Assembly (NCBI GenBank): GCA_021495925.1
Contig: JAKEKT010000176.1
Span: 1-28,535, forward strand
Reading direction: 5' to 3'
DNA length: 28,535 nucleotides
Source of the DNA: Diplodia intermedia
Lineage: Eukaryota; Ascomycota; Dothideomycetes; Botryosphaeriales; Botryosphaeriaceae
The notes under the pieces: model-generated
The model's database searches: none
Seen by the model: only the letters and a program-made list of their open reading frames with translations
What the model was told of the DNA's origin: nothing
Position numbers and translations under genes: made by a program
Shown: positions 18,601 through 24,688 of the stretch, one piece after another
Layout of the letters: every line of letters begins with the position of its first letter
Numbering within the stretch: the first letter of the stretch is position 1

Positions 18601-21118
18601 AAAACCACTCGCGGGTTAATATTAACCCGAGTGGTTTATAATAAGTTGATGTGTAAAAGAGCAACGAGTAGATGGTTACTCGCCATGTATTAGGTAAAAC
18701 CTCGAATACCTCATAAATGTGAGGATAGATACATGGTGTAAGGTGTACTCTAATAGCCGAGGAAACGAGGCGTTATATATTCAGCTTATACCTAAATAGG
18801 AGATATCTTCTCTTCCCCTATATGGTAAAAGAATATTAAGACATGCTAGAGCTTCTTTCCCACGTATAAGATTTGACCAACTTATGTCTTTCTGTTGAAC
18901 TGTCTTATTACCTATAGTTATTGCATTCGTAGTATTGGTACCTTGCATTCTTTATAGTTTTGAAATTATTCCTGCCAATATTTCTTTATTAGCTATTACT
19001 TTTACAGTAAAAAAGGATTCTTTAAAAGAAACCTCATATAAAAAAGAAGATTCTGTGTCATTGTCTGCAGATAGTGCTTATCATAATCTCCAGGCTAAAG
19101 CTACTTTAGCCTTAATCAAACAAAATCTAAATAATGTTGGAGGTATTTATGCAATTATGCATAATGAAACTAAAAAAATTTATATAGGTAGTTCTATGAA
19201 CTTAGCTAGAAGAATTATTGATCATATAAATAATCAAAGTTCAAATTTACTTTTACAACGTGCTATTAATAAGTACGGTTTAAAGAATTTTTCTGTATAT
19301 ATACTAGAATTATTGCCTACAGATGAAAACTTAACAAGTGAAGAACTAGGTGTTACATTAATTAAAATGGAACAAAAACACTTAGATTCTTTTAATGATA
19401 AGTATAACATTAATCCTAAGGCTGGTAAAACTAGATTAGGTGCTAAACACACAGAAGCTACTAGAGAGCTAATGAGTAAATTAAGAAAGGAAAATCCACA
19501 TTTCCTTAATAAAACACATAGTCCGGAATTAATTGAGGAAATGCGTGCTCGTATGGCAGGTATTAATAACCCTATGCAAGGTAAACCAGTTACAGAAGAA
19601 AATAGGAAATTGATATCTGAATTATTCAGTAAGTCTATTTATTTATATGATGCTAATACATTTAAGCTTATAGCTAAATATGATAAACAAAAAGACTTAA
19701 TGGATGATCTAAAGATTTCACCTAAAACTATTATTAAATATAAAGATTCTGGTGAAGTATTTAGAGATAAATATATTATTTCTTCTATTGAACTACTTCC
19801 ATGTAATGGTACTACTGTTCTGCAAAGCGGTTCAAGTAAAATTGCGGTAACGTTTGTATTACTCAGTAGTGGGAATATAATAATCTATGATTATGATAAA
19901 TTAGTTGGGTATTTAAACTCTCTAATTAATCAGATAGATATATCTAAATACAATCCAGCTAATTGAGATATATTATCTCCGGGTAAAGGAGGTATAGATA
20001 TATCTAAAATGGATATACCAACACCAAAAATACCTGATTGATTGGATAAATTCAGTTCAACTATCTCGGATTCAGGTTTAAGTCCTTTACATATTCCTAA
20101 TTATCATTCTATTTATGATAAGTTAAGTGGTTTACTTAGTCAAATGGATAGTCCTTTCTTATTAGTTTTAGGTATACTTATTTGTATAGTATTCTTCTTC
20201 TTATTACCAGGGTTTAATACTATGAGTAAATCTTTAAGTTCTGTTTCTGAAGGTATAAAATATTATATAGGTTCAGGTATCGGTAGTAGTATAAATACTT
20301 ATTTATCTTCGACAAAAGATTATATCTCTTCAAAATTTAATCTGTATGATTACTTACCTTTAGAAATAGCTGACTCTAAAATTTCTCTCTCTCAAGAGTT
20401 TATAGATTTTAACAATTATATAAGTTTATTATCTAGTTTAGGTTTAAATACGTTAAGTACTACTCTAGGGACAGGTGTAATAGTATATACGCTTAATTGC
20501 TTAGGTTTAAACAACGGTAATCATAGTGAAATTCTTCGAAATAACCGAAGAACATTTCAGGATAATCTGAATTATTACTTTAATAGAGCTATGGATGATT
20601 ATAATTACAATTTTAGATCTGCACGTAGGGTTTTTGAAATTTGAGCGGAACAAAATGCTAGTCTTGCTCGATTAGAGAGAAATATACAATTAATGAGATC
20701 TCTTTCTGAAGAATTACATATGATTCTTATTAATAATAACCTGGTTATAAATGTTTCTGATGTATATTTCCCAAATGAACAACCTGTTATAGATGTCTTA
20801 AGTTCTAATCCTAATGTTAGTCAAGATATTATAATTAGAGTAAGAAATTTACATAATACTTTACGTTGACGTATAAGAGATATTTATGTGGATTTAGAGT
20901 TATTAATGGGAGATTATTATTATTTAAATCACTTGCCTGGCGGTAGATCAAGTGAATATAATGATCTTTCTGATCCAATATATATTACGGAGTCTCAACG
21001 AAGAGATCAATTAAATAGTTTTATTCGTATAAGAGAATACTATATAATGTTAGTTCTGTGAAGAATTATACCTCTATTGTCTCGTAGTTATGGTAATTTT
21101 AACCTTTTCTTGCATTAG
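9534..21118 (+). CDS. nad1: nad1, NADH dehydrogenase subunit 1, fused to GIY-YIG endonuclease and tail
   Basis: NAD1 is the complex I inner-membrane subunit forming much of the quinone chamber. Exons: 9534-9678, 9991-10011, 12328-12452, 13930-14026, 17819-18374, 18847-21118, together 3216 nt and 1071 codons plus stop. The reading frame stays continuous across every junction. Diagnostic stretches are AERKTMASMQRRLGPNAVG, ADALKLLLKEYIAPTQAN, LAVSSLSTYGILLAGWSANS, IAETNRPPFDLAEAESELVS and RASFPRIRFDQLM. P1 pairing ending in U-G is visible at all five 5' splice sites. NAD1 homology ends near residue 355, but no stop occurs there: the frame continues into a GIY-YIG nuclease and an unknown tail. 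A remnant of the ordinary C-terminus lies downstream at 21296. The fused product may be cleaved or tolerated; which, the sequence does not show. Confidence 0.95.
9679..9990 (+). mobile_element. nad1 intron 1, ORF-less group I intron
   Basis: 312 nt without an ORF. The core is recognisable: AACTTGAAGCGAAGC, GTTCAACGACTAG (P4/P6 strand) and GACATAGTCTGAAC (P7 strand). The intron ends in G at 9990. The same core strings occur in intron 4, so the two introns are of similar type. Confidence 0.85.
9991..10011 (+). CDS. nad1: nad1 exon 2, 21-nt micro-exon
   Basis: Only 21 nt lie between introns 1 and 2. Joined to its neighbours it supplies the Y-L-G-L-L-Q-A-F stretch of NAD1 (first and last codons shared). 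Its end GCAT pairs with GTGC at 10029-10032. Both its boundaries are needed to restore the conserved GPNAVGYLGLLQAFADALKL reading. Confidence 0.85.
10012..11564 (+). CDS. GIY-YIG homing endonuclease with NUMOD1 repeats (nad1 intron 2)
   Basis: The frame is continuous with nad1 exon 2, with no clear own start, to a TAA at 11562-11564, about 517 codons. The nuclease domain begins GGIYIIQYKHDPLVYYIG (about residues 80-97 counted from 10011). The expected catalytic Arg (NRFRSH) and Glu (GIRENHYLQKY, about 147) are present. Afterwards come about four NUMOD1-type units beginning VWVY (10863, 11095, 11391 and the earlier VYKLC at 10617), with PFPS and helix-turn-helix parts, which contact the homing site. 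A 57-nt double-hairpin element lies in frame at 11226-11282 and adds 19 residues absent from the related intron 4 protein. It otherwise looks intact and probably promotes homing of this intron. Confidence 0.88.
11226..11282 (+). mobile_element. 57-nt double-hairpin element, copy 2 (in frame)
   Basis: GGGGGTCTCCCCC, then GTTTTCTTAGCTCACCC, TTGTCA loop, GGGTGAGCGACAGAAAAC. It encodes WGSPPVFLAHPCQGERQKT. Compared with copy 1, the second stem carries a compensatory change (CTGACCC/GGGTCAG versus CTCACCC/GGGTGAG). The intron 4 paralog lacks it: DTKLAT is followed at once by INKTLVYLF. Confidence 0.85.
12328..12452 (+). CDS. nad1: nad1 exon 3
   Basis: Encodes ADALKLLLKEYIAPTQAN through LGYAVIP. 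It ends TACCT, which pairs with GGGTA at 12464-12468 with a U-G pair at the splice site. Confidence 0.92.
12453..13929 (+). mobile_element. nad1 intron 3, group IB-like with LAGLIDADG gene
   Basis: 1477 nt. Core strings CAAATTACGGGGAACTCC with CTAAAG (12478-12500) and GTGTAAAAGAGCAACGAGCA (12791-12810) match those of intron 5 and the nad4 intron. A hairpin (ACACCGGTTGGTGCCCTCC region and TTTTTTTTTGAATCTTCGAT, 12655-12725) sits in a peripheral loop and is shared with the nad4 intron at 25620-25700. It ends in G at 13929. Confidence 0.87.
12854..13903 (+). CDS. LAGLIDADG homing endonuclease (nad1 intron 3)
   Basis: Frame open from just after a TAA at 12842-12844 to a TAA at 13901-13903; the GTG at 12854 is taken as a possible start because no ATG precedes the first motif. 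Under code 4 it gives 349 residues. Two LAGLIDADG helices are present: WFITGFTDAEGCF (about residues 65-77) and WLSGFTSGEGNF (about 223-234). Each keeps an acidic catalytic position (D/E before G), so this is the pseudo-symmetric single-chain form. Typical family stretches KEHFTSEGLQRIINLKATLN and KVTKFSDIKQIIIPF are intact. There are no internal stops apart from TGA. It probably drives homing of intron 3. Confidence 0.88.
13930..14026 (+). CDS. nad1: nad1 exon 4
   Basis: Encodes YGPGLSVSDFNLGIIYM through GILLAG. Its end GGGAT pairs with GTCCT at 14036-14040. The Trp codon TGA is restored across the junction with exon 5. Confidence 0.92.
13978..15177 (+). CDS. GIY-YIG homing endonuclease, C-terminally truncated (nad1 intron 4)
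   Basis: The frame continues from nad1 exon 4 (an exon ATG lies at 13978; ATGs also at 14188 and 14296) to a TAA at 15175-15177. The nuclease domain GCIYIIEYKHNPLIYYIG is followed by a basic RRFNNH helix and ARENYYLQKY with the catalytic Glu. It aligns end to end with the intron 2 enzyme: shared KDR.APV, ILA.CS and FLK.W before the nuclease domain and FNL.KS after it. It stops at NSNVAKG, where the paralog reads NSNISKKVWVY and enters its NUMOD1 repeats. The missing repeats are found 1.7 kb further on at 16878-17558. The nuclease domain looks intact; DNA targeting is probably impaired unless the downstream ORF product acts with it. Confidence 0.85.
15299..15331 (+). repeat. Hairpin block shared with nad4 upstream region, copy 1
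   Basis: 33 nt identical to 23834-23866: ACCACGCGGATATGCGTGG, then TGTTACTAGAGACT. The first part is a 6-bp stem (CCACGC/GCGTGG). It lies 443 nt before the LAGLIDADG ATG, and its twin 855 nt before the nad4 ATG. It may be a promoter-linked or RNA-processing element. Confidence 0.85.
15642..15700. mobile_element. GC double-hairpin insertion with 7-bp direct repeats
   Basis: Two adjacent hairpins: CCCCCGAAGGGGG and CCCCGGGGACCCCCCC with GGGGGGGTCCCCGGGG. The element is bracketed by TAGTCTA at 15635-15641 and 15701-15707. At the related nad4 leader (24648) AGTCTA occurs once and has no GC element. Confidence 0.8.
15702..15765 (+). promoter_or_regulatory. Copy of the nad4 leader and first codons
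   Basis: AGTCTAGTGGGCATTAACT, an AT-rich spacer, ATG and CTATTATCTTTATTAATAA match 24648-24714 with nearly the same block-to-ATG spacing (40 versus 41 nt). It supplies the start of the free-standing LAGLIDADG ORF. Confidence 0.75.
15742..16878 (+). CDS. Free-standing LAGLIDADG endonuclease with hydrophobic leader
   Basis: ATG 15742, TAA 16876-16878, 378 residues with TGA as Trp. The first ~70 residues are hydrophobic; only the first seven (MILLSLLI) resemble the NAD4 start. Motif 1 is YYVTGFVDAEGCFSV (about residue 97) and motif 2 WLVGFTEGEGSFLV (about 255), each with its acidic residue. RQEHLSIDGLKSIVSLRASLN and KVKAHLTQEGLDKIRQIV are the usual domain ends. It is not fused to a nad1 exon, unlike other intron ORFs here, and carries its own nad4-like leader. 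The last base of its stop is the A of the next ATG (TAATG), suggesting coupled translation. It probably arrived as a cassette that split the GIY-YIG gene. Confidence 0.87.
16878..17558 (+). CDS. NUMOD1-repeat ORF, detached C-terminus of GIY-YIG enzyme
   Basis: ATG 16878 overlaps the preceding stop; TAG at 17556-17558; 226 residues with several TGA as Trp. It consists of about three NUMOD1-type units: AKTLELISGSPFSSKTQAS, then VWAYAQTLDLIKDSPF, then IWVYRVDDKG with LIPNQPFKTKREASRVLG. These align in order with the C-terminal units of the intron 2 endonuclease (AKTLELINNAPFPS; NYRTI..(N/R)HLDTKLAT). It has no nuclease motif. It is the separated DNA-binding half of the 13978-15177 gene, still open, so it may be translated on its own. 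Confidence 0.8.
17819..18374 (+). CDS. nad1: nad1 exon 5
   Basis: Encodes SANSKYAFLGSLRS through IAETNRPPFDLAEAES, LAEYASIVLICILAS and ALIFTFIWV, the most conserved part of NAD1. The end GAGT pairs with GCTC at 18402-18405. Confidence 0.93.
18375..18846 (+). mobile_element. nad1 intron 5, ORF-less group IB-like intron
   Basis: About 472 nt. GCCAAACTCCGGGTAACGCG (18412) and GTGTAAAAGAGCAACGAGTA (18651) are the same core strings as in intron 3 and the nad4 intron. A CCACTCGCGGGTTAATATTA palindrome lies near 18604-18638. The 3' end is uncertain: protein homology places it at 18846, whereas the terminal-G rule fits 18840, which would add His-Ala to NAD1. Both keep the frame. Confidence 0.78.
18847..21118 (+). 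CDS. nad1: nad1 exon 6: NAD1 C-terminus + GIY-YIG/NUMOD + unknown tail
   Basis: Starts RASFPRIRFDQLMSFCW, a normal NAD1 C-terminus, and runs on without a stop to TAG 21116-21118 (TGA read as Trp at 19964, 20039, 20642, 20870, 21059). A GIY-YIG domain starts GGIYAIMHNETKKIYIG (residues ~413-429). RRIIDH and the catalytic Glu in KMEQKHLDSF follow. NUMOD3-like units (GAKHTEATRELMSKL; NNPMQGK) and a NUMOD1-like unit (SIYLYDANTFKLIAKY) extend to ~620. The last ~440 residues hold one strong membrane helix (LLVLGILICIVFFFLLPGF, ~751-772), helical stretches and the LSRSYGNFNLFLH end shared with the 835-aa ORF. Such C-terminal capture is known from Allomyces atp6. The tail is unrecognised. Confidence 0.85.
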
Positions 21119-21295
21119 TATATCGTTCCGATTTGTATACTATCTAATATTATATTCTTAGTTTGTTGTATCTGGATTAGGGTTTTCTCAATTGCTTTAC
21201 CTTTATTACTCTGTAATAAATTAATTTTCTATTACGAATTTTAAGATACGTTTATTTTTTTTTTTAGTTACATCTTAATAGCTTCTCATAGCTTA

Positions 21296-21409
21296 GTTGC
21301 TTTCCCTCGTATTAGATTTGACCAACTTATGTCATTCTATTGAACTGTTCTATTGCTTATAGTTATAGCATTTATAAAAGGGAATCCTTCGGAGGTAATT
21401 AATATTTAA
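21296..21409 (+). pseudogene. Displaced remnant of the original nad1 C-terminus
   Basis: AFPRIRFDQLMSFYWTVLLLIVIAF duplicates the start of exon 6 with scattered silent and replacement changes. It then breaks off at a GGGAATCCTTCGGAGG hairpin and meets TAA at 21407-21409. It has no splice context of its own. It is what would remain if a foreign NAD1 C-terminus plus endonuclease had been inserted upstream of the resident one. Confidence 0.85.
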
Positions 21410-21876
21410 TATGAAATTTAAATATTAAAATTTAATAATTTTTAGTATATGTTACGTATATTCTTTTTCTTATATATTTTCTGCTTATGTAACATAAGTA
21501 ATATATAAAAATCGGCAAATACTTAATTTTAGGGTCGATTAATAATCCTATTATGGTCGTGAGGGGGTACAATGTACTCAGTATAATACATTTATTTACA
21601 GTGGACGTACATCCCTATACACTTAATGATTTGGTTAGGGAAAAACGCGTCTTTACATTTTTATCTTATGAAAAACAACAAAGCCGTCAAAAGAAATTTA
21701 TATTTCGAATTATTACAAAGAAGAGCAGCTATCCCTGCTCCTTCAACTCTTAGTATATTGCGTTTAGAGAAGTTAGCTACTACTTCTTATGGAGCTAGAC
21801 AAATGTTTTACTTTATTAATTATATGCAGAATTTAAACCATAATCAAAAGAAACTCTACTCATCTTTTTCTTCTGT

Positions 21877-21950
21877 CCCCCCCTCCCCCCCCCTAGAAGG
21901 GGGGGGATCCCCCCCCCTCACCCTGAGGGGGTGGAGGGGGGGGGTGGGGG
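21877..21950. mobile_element. GC double hairpin inside rpo remnant
   Basis: Runs of C and G pair as CCCCCCCCCTAGAAGGGGGGGG and CCCCCCTCACCCTGAGGGGG. It interrupts the first rpo fragment; coding-like sequence resumes after it (RKNRGTPINSSFNKDQ). Confidence 0.75.
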
Positions 21951-22601
21951 TAGAAAGAATAGAGGTACACCTATAAATTCTTCATTTAATAAAGATCAAT
22001 TACTTTTATGATAGGCTCCACTTTGCATTAGTAAGGTAGTGATTTTTCAGATAATAAATTAAATCCTGAATTTGTTAAAGAGTTAGCTCAAATTTTAGAT
22101 AGTTTAGCTAAATCTTACTTATATAAGTTAGAATATTCATTATTCTTACATACTAACGATAGTAATAAAAAGGTTGAATTTATTTCACCCTCCTTTTAGT
22201 GGTATTGTCGGTGATGATTTATCTGAAGAGACTAAGATTAAATATGATCTCTTCCAGAAAATAACTTATAAGTTTCACGGTTATCATGTGTTTAAATCAG
22301 ATCGTATAGATTTGAAGAATTATGATTTTTCAAACTATAGTTCAGATGTTCTCAATTATTTAGTTGCGCATGTTGCTTCTATTAATGAGGATTTAAGACG
22401 GTTTCATTTAAAAAAGTCATCTATTTTAAAAATAACAAGATTTAGTTCTGATAACCCTTCAAGCGGGGGCTGTTTATAAAGCTATTCGAGCTACTAATGT
22501 TGGGAAACGCTCTCGCCAGCACCAACTGGATTAACCAATGTTGGGTTGAAGCAAGGCGTTAAACATATAAAACTCTCTTATTAACACTAATCGCGGGCTA
22601 A

Positions 22602-22642
22602 TATTTTTTTTTTGTTATTTTATAAAATAACAAAAAAAAATA
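22602..22642. repeat. T-capped palindrome, TTATTTTATAAAATAA core, copy 2
   Basis: ATAT, T run, GTTATTTTATAAAATAAC, A run, TAT. Other palindromes follow at 22675-22705 (T run, ATCGCTAGCGAT, A run) and 22741-22763 (CACCTGTATA/TATACAGGTG). Together they separate two rpo fragments. Confidence 0.85.
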
Positions 22643-23833
22643 TAAGTCAAGACAACTGCGATCACGCCCCATAATTTTTTTTTATCGCTAGCGATAAAAA
22701 AAAAAGGGGTTGGTAAAAAAAAAAGAATTATTCTTTTTTTCACCTGTATATTATATACAGGTGTTTTTTTTTTTTTCATTAAATACGGGTTAGTGTGTGA
22801 TCGCTCCACCGTCAATATTTTGTAATTAAGTAAAAGTAAAAAAAAAAAGAATTCTTAATAGTAAGGATGTAATAGCACCCTTATTTAATTAATGAGGTGA
22901 TCTTGGTAAATTATTACCTAACTCTGATGAGGAAGGATTAAAACTAATTATTCTTGCTTATAGTATTATAATTTCTTATTTGGGTAGATTAGGTTATACT
23001 TCTATTGCAGCTTTAATAGGTAGAACAATCATGGAGACTTTATATTTAAATGAACGTTCTAAATTAATTACTCAATCTAAAAGTAAAACCTATCCTATAA
23101 ACTTTGAGGATTATTTAAAATATAAAGAGGTTGATTCTAATATGATAATTAAAATTGGTGATTATTTTATCTCACTTTTAACACAATTTCCTCATGATAT
23201 GTTTGAAAGAGAATTTGATAACGTGAATAAGAATAGTAAGGAATTAGCTAGAATTAATATTAACTCTGACTACATAGAATCTGTTAGAAAGAATTTAATT
23301 ATTCCTACAACAAATTTACCAATGATATCTAAACCAGTTAAATGATCATCTAAAACATATGGAGGTTATCTTAAAAATGTTGATTTAAAAAAACCTATTA
23401 TTACTAAAAGTATAGATAATAAACATCAAACTAAAAATAAGAAAAAAAATGTATGAAGCAGTTAATAATATAAATTCCACAAAATTTTGTGTTAATGATT
23501 TATTATTGAATTACTTATTAAATGAAGGTAAATTTATATTAGATGAAGTTAAAGCTAAAGAAAGAGCTGAGTTGCTAAACCAACTTGGTGAAGATAAACA
23601 GGAATTACATGATGCTGAAGTAGGTAGGCGTGAATGCATAAAGGATCTTCAAAAATTGATGAGTCAATCTTCAAGCTTATCTGCTGATTCTAACACTTCA
23701 GGTAAACGTTCCTTATCTGAAGCATGCGCTCCACTAGCTCCGCTAACAAAAAGAAGAGCATAGTAATTACATAAAAAAATTGTATATATAAAAAATCTGT
23801 ATATATGTCTTAATAAAATTATATTTAAATTGT

Positions 23834-23866
23834 ACCACGCGGATATGCGTGGTGTTACTAGAGACT
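23834..23866 (+). repeat. Hairpin block upstream of nad4, copy 2
   Basis: Identical over 33 nt to 15299-15331, starting ACCACGCGGATATGCGTGG. Presence at both loci next to a second shared block at the ATG suggests a conserved leader element. Confidence 0.85.
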
Positions 23867-24327
23867 GCTTTAAATTTTAAATATAATCCACATAATGTTT
23901 AAATTAGTATAGGTGCGCCTAATTTTACTCTCCTCCTTTAAGCAGACCCCCCCCCCTTAATAATTATGGGGGGCCCCTGAAAAGGAGAAGAATAAACTTG
24001 CTTATTTTTTTTTACTTTTACAAGCTTGTAAAAGTAAAAAAAAATTATGCATTACAATAAATATCTTTCTATTTAGTTTATATTTATTGTCAATAGTTGT
24101 GTTAAAGATTCCTCACCTCCCCCCCTCCCTCCTCTCTTCTTTATACAATTATTAAGCAAGTTAATAATTCCTTTAAAAAATTTTTAACAGTTTTGTGTTC
24201 ATTATATTTAAATTTTTATTAATAGTCTTTTGCGTTATTTTTTTTTGTACATTTACATGTAAATGTACAAAAAAAATTAGGCTGAGACCTAGGGGGACTC
24301 CACCCCTTGGTATTTAAACGGGGGCTT

Positions 24328-24369
24328 ATATTTTTTTTTGTTATTTTATAAAATAACAAAAAAAAATAT
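24328..24369. repeat. T-capped palindrome, TTATTTTATAAAATAA core, copy 3
   Basis: Same core as 8637-8684 and 22602-22642. Here the outer flanks GGGCT and AGCCC pair as well. Confidence 0.85.
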
Positions 24370-24647
24370 TAGCCCGGCTCCCTACTCACTCTGCTAACCC
24401 CCCCCCCCCCAAAAGGGCTCTTTTGGGGGTAAAGCAGAGTAAGTTTCCAGCTAAGCTGGAAACCTGAGGGAGGTCACACACTGCTTTAGCAGTGTGTGAT
24501 CGATTTCAATATTTTGTGGCATTTTGCCACAAAATTTCTTTTATCCGTGTAGCAGATAAAATAAAATCAGCGACTCCTAAAGGCGCCGCCATACATTAAT
24601 AATAACTATTCATGACTGATGTTGTCATAGTTTAAAGTAATATAAGC

Positions 24648-24688
24648 AGTCTAGTGGGCATTAACTTTTTTTTTTAATAATTAATTAT
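24648..24688 (+). promoter_or_regulatory. nad4 leader block
   Basis: AGTCTAGTGGGCATTAACT followed by a T-rich spacer up to the nad4 ATG. It is conserved in the copy at 15702-15741, so it may matter for processing or initiation; no direct evidence of function. Confidence 0.5.

Larger units (their letters stand above)
21626..23763 (+). pseudogene. Decayed plasmid-type RNA polymerase gene (rpo), N-terminal part
   Basis: Separate open pieces lie in different frames: 21626-21976 (YFELLQRRAAIPAP, LATTSYGARQMFYF), 22030-22197, 22174-22479 (KYDLFQKITYKFHGYHVF), 22895-23463 and 23449-23763. The fourth carries RLGYTSIAALIGRTIM and LPMISKPVKWSSKTYGGYL, typical of the region before the palm of T7-like single-subunit RNA polymerases of linear mitochondrial plasmids. 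The fifth (YEAVNNINSTKFCVNDLLL) is the expected continuation, shifted in frame at an A-run at 23442-23449. It then ends at KRRA without the catalytic motifs A, B and C. GC hairpins break the gene at 21877-21950, about 22190, and 22457-22880. Probably the relic of an integrated invertron plasmid. Confidence 0.7.
23764..24688. other. nad4 upstream spacer, dense in hairpins
   Basis: No gene. It holds the shared hairpin block, T-capped palindromes at 24005-24044 (core ACTTTTACAAGCTTGTAAAAGT), 24238-24277 (core GTACATTTACATGTAAATGTAC) and 24328-24369. Further GC stems lie at 24388-24440 (CTCTGCTAACCCCC/GGGGGTAAAGCAGAG), 24443-24462 (TTTCCAGC/GCTGGAAA) and 24475-24500 (CACACACTGC/GCAGTGTGTG). Confidence 0.75.

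Noticed and set aside
19234..19452. Minus-strand 72-codon ORF
   Set aside because: Antisense to the GIY-YIG domain fused to nad1.
22615..22815. Minus-strand 66-codon ORF
   Set aside because: It consists of palindromes and homopolymer runs and has no protein-like content.
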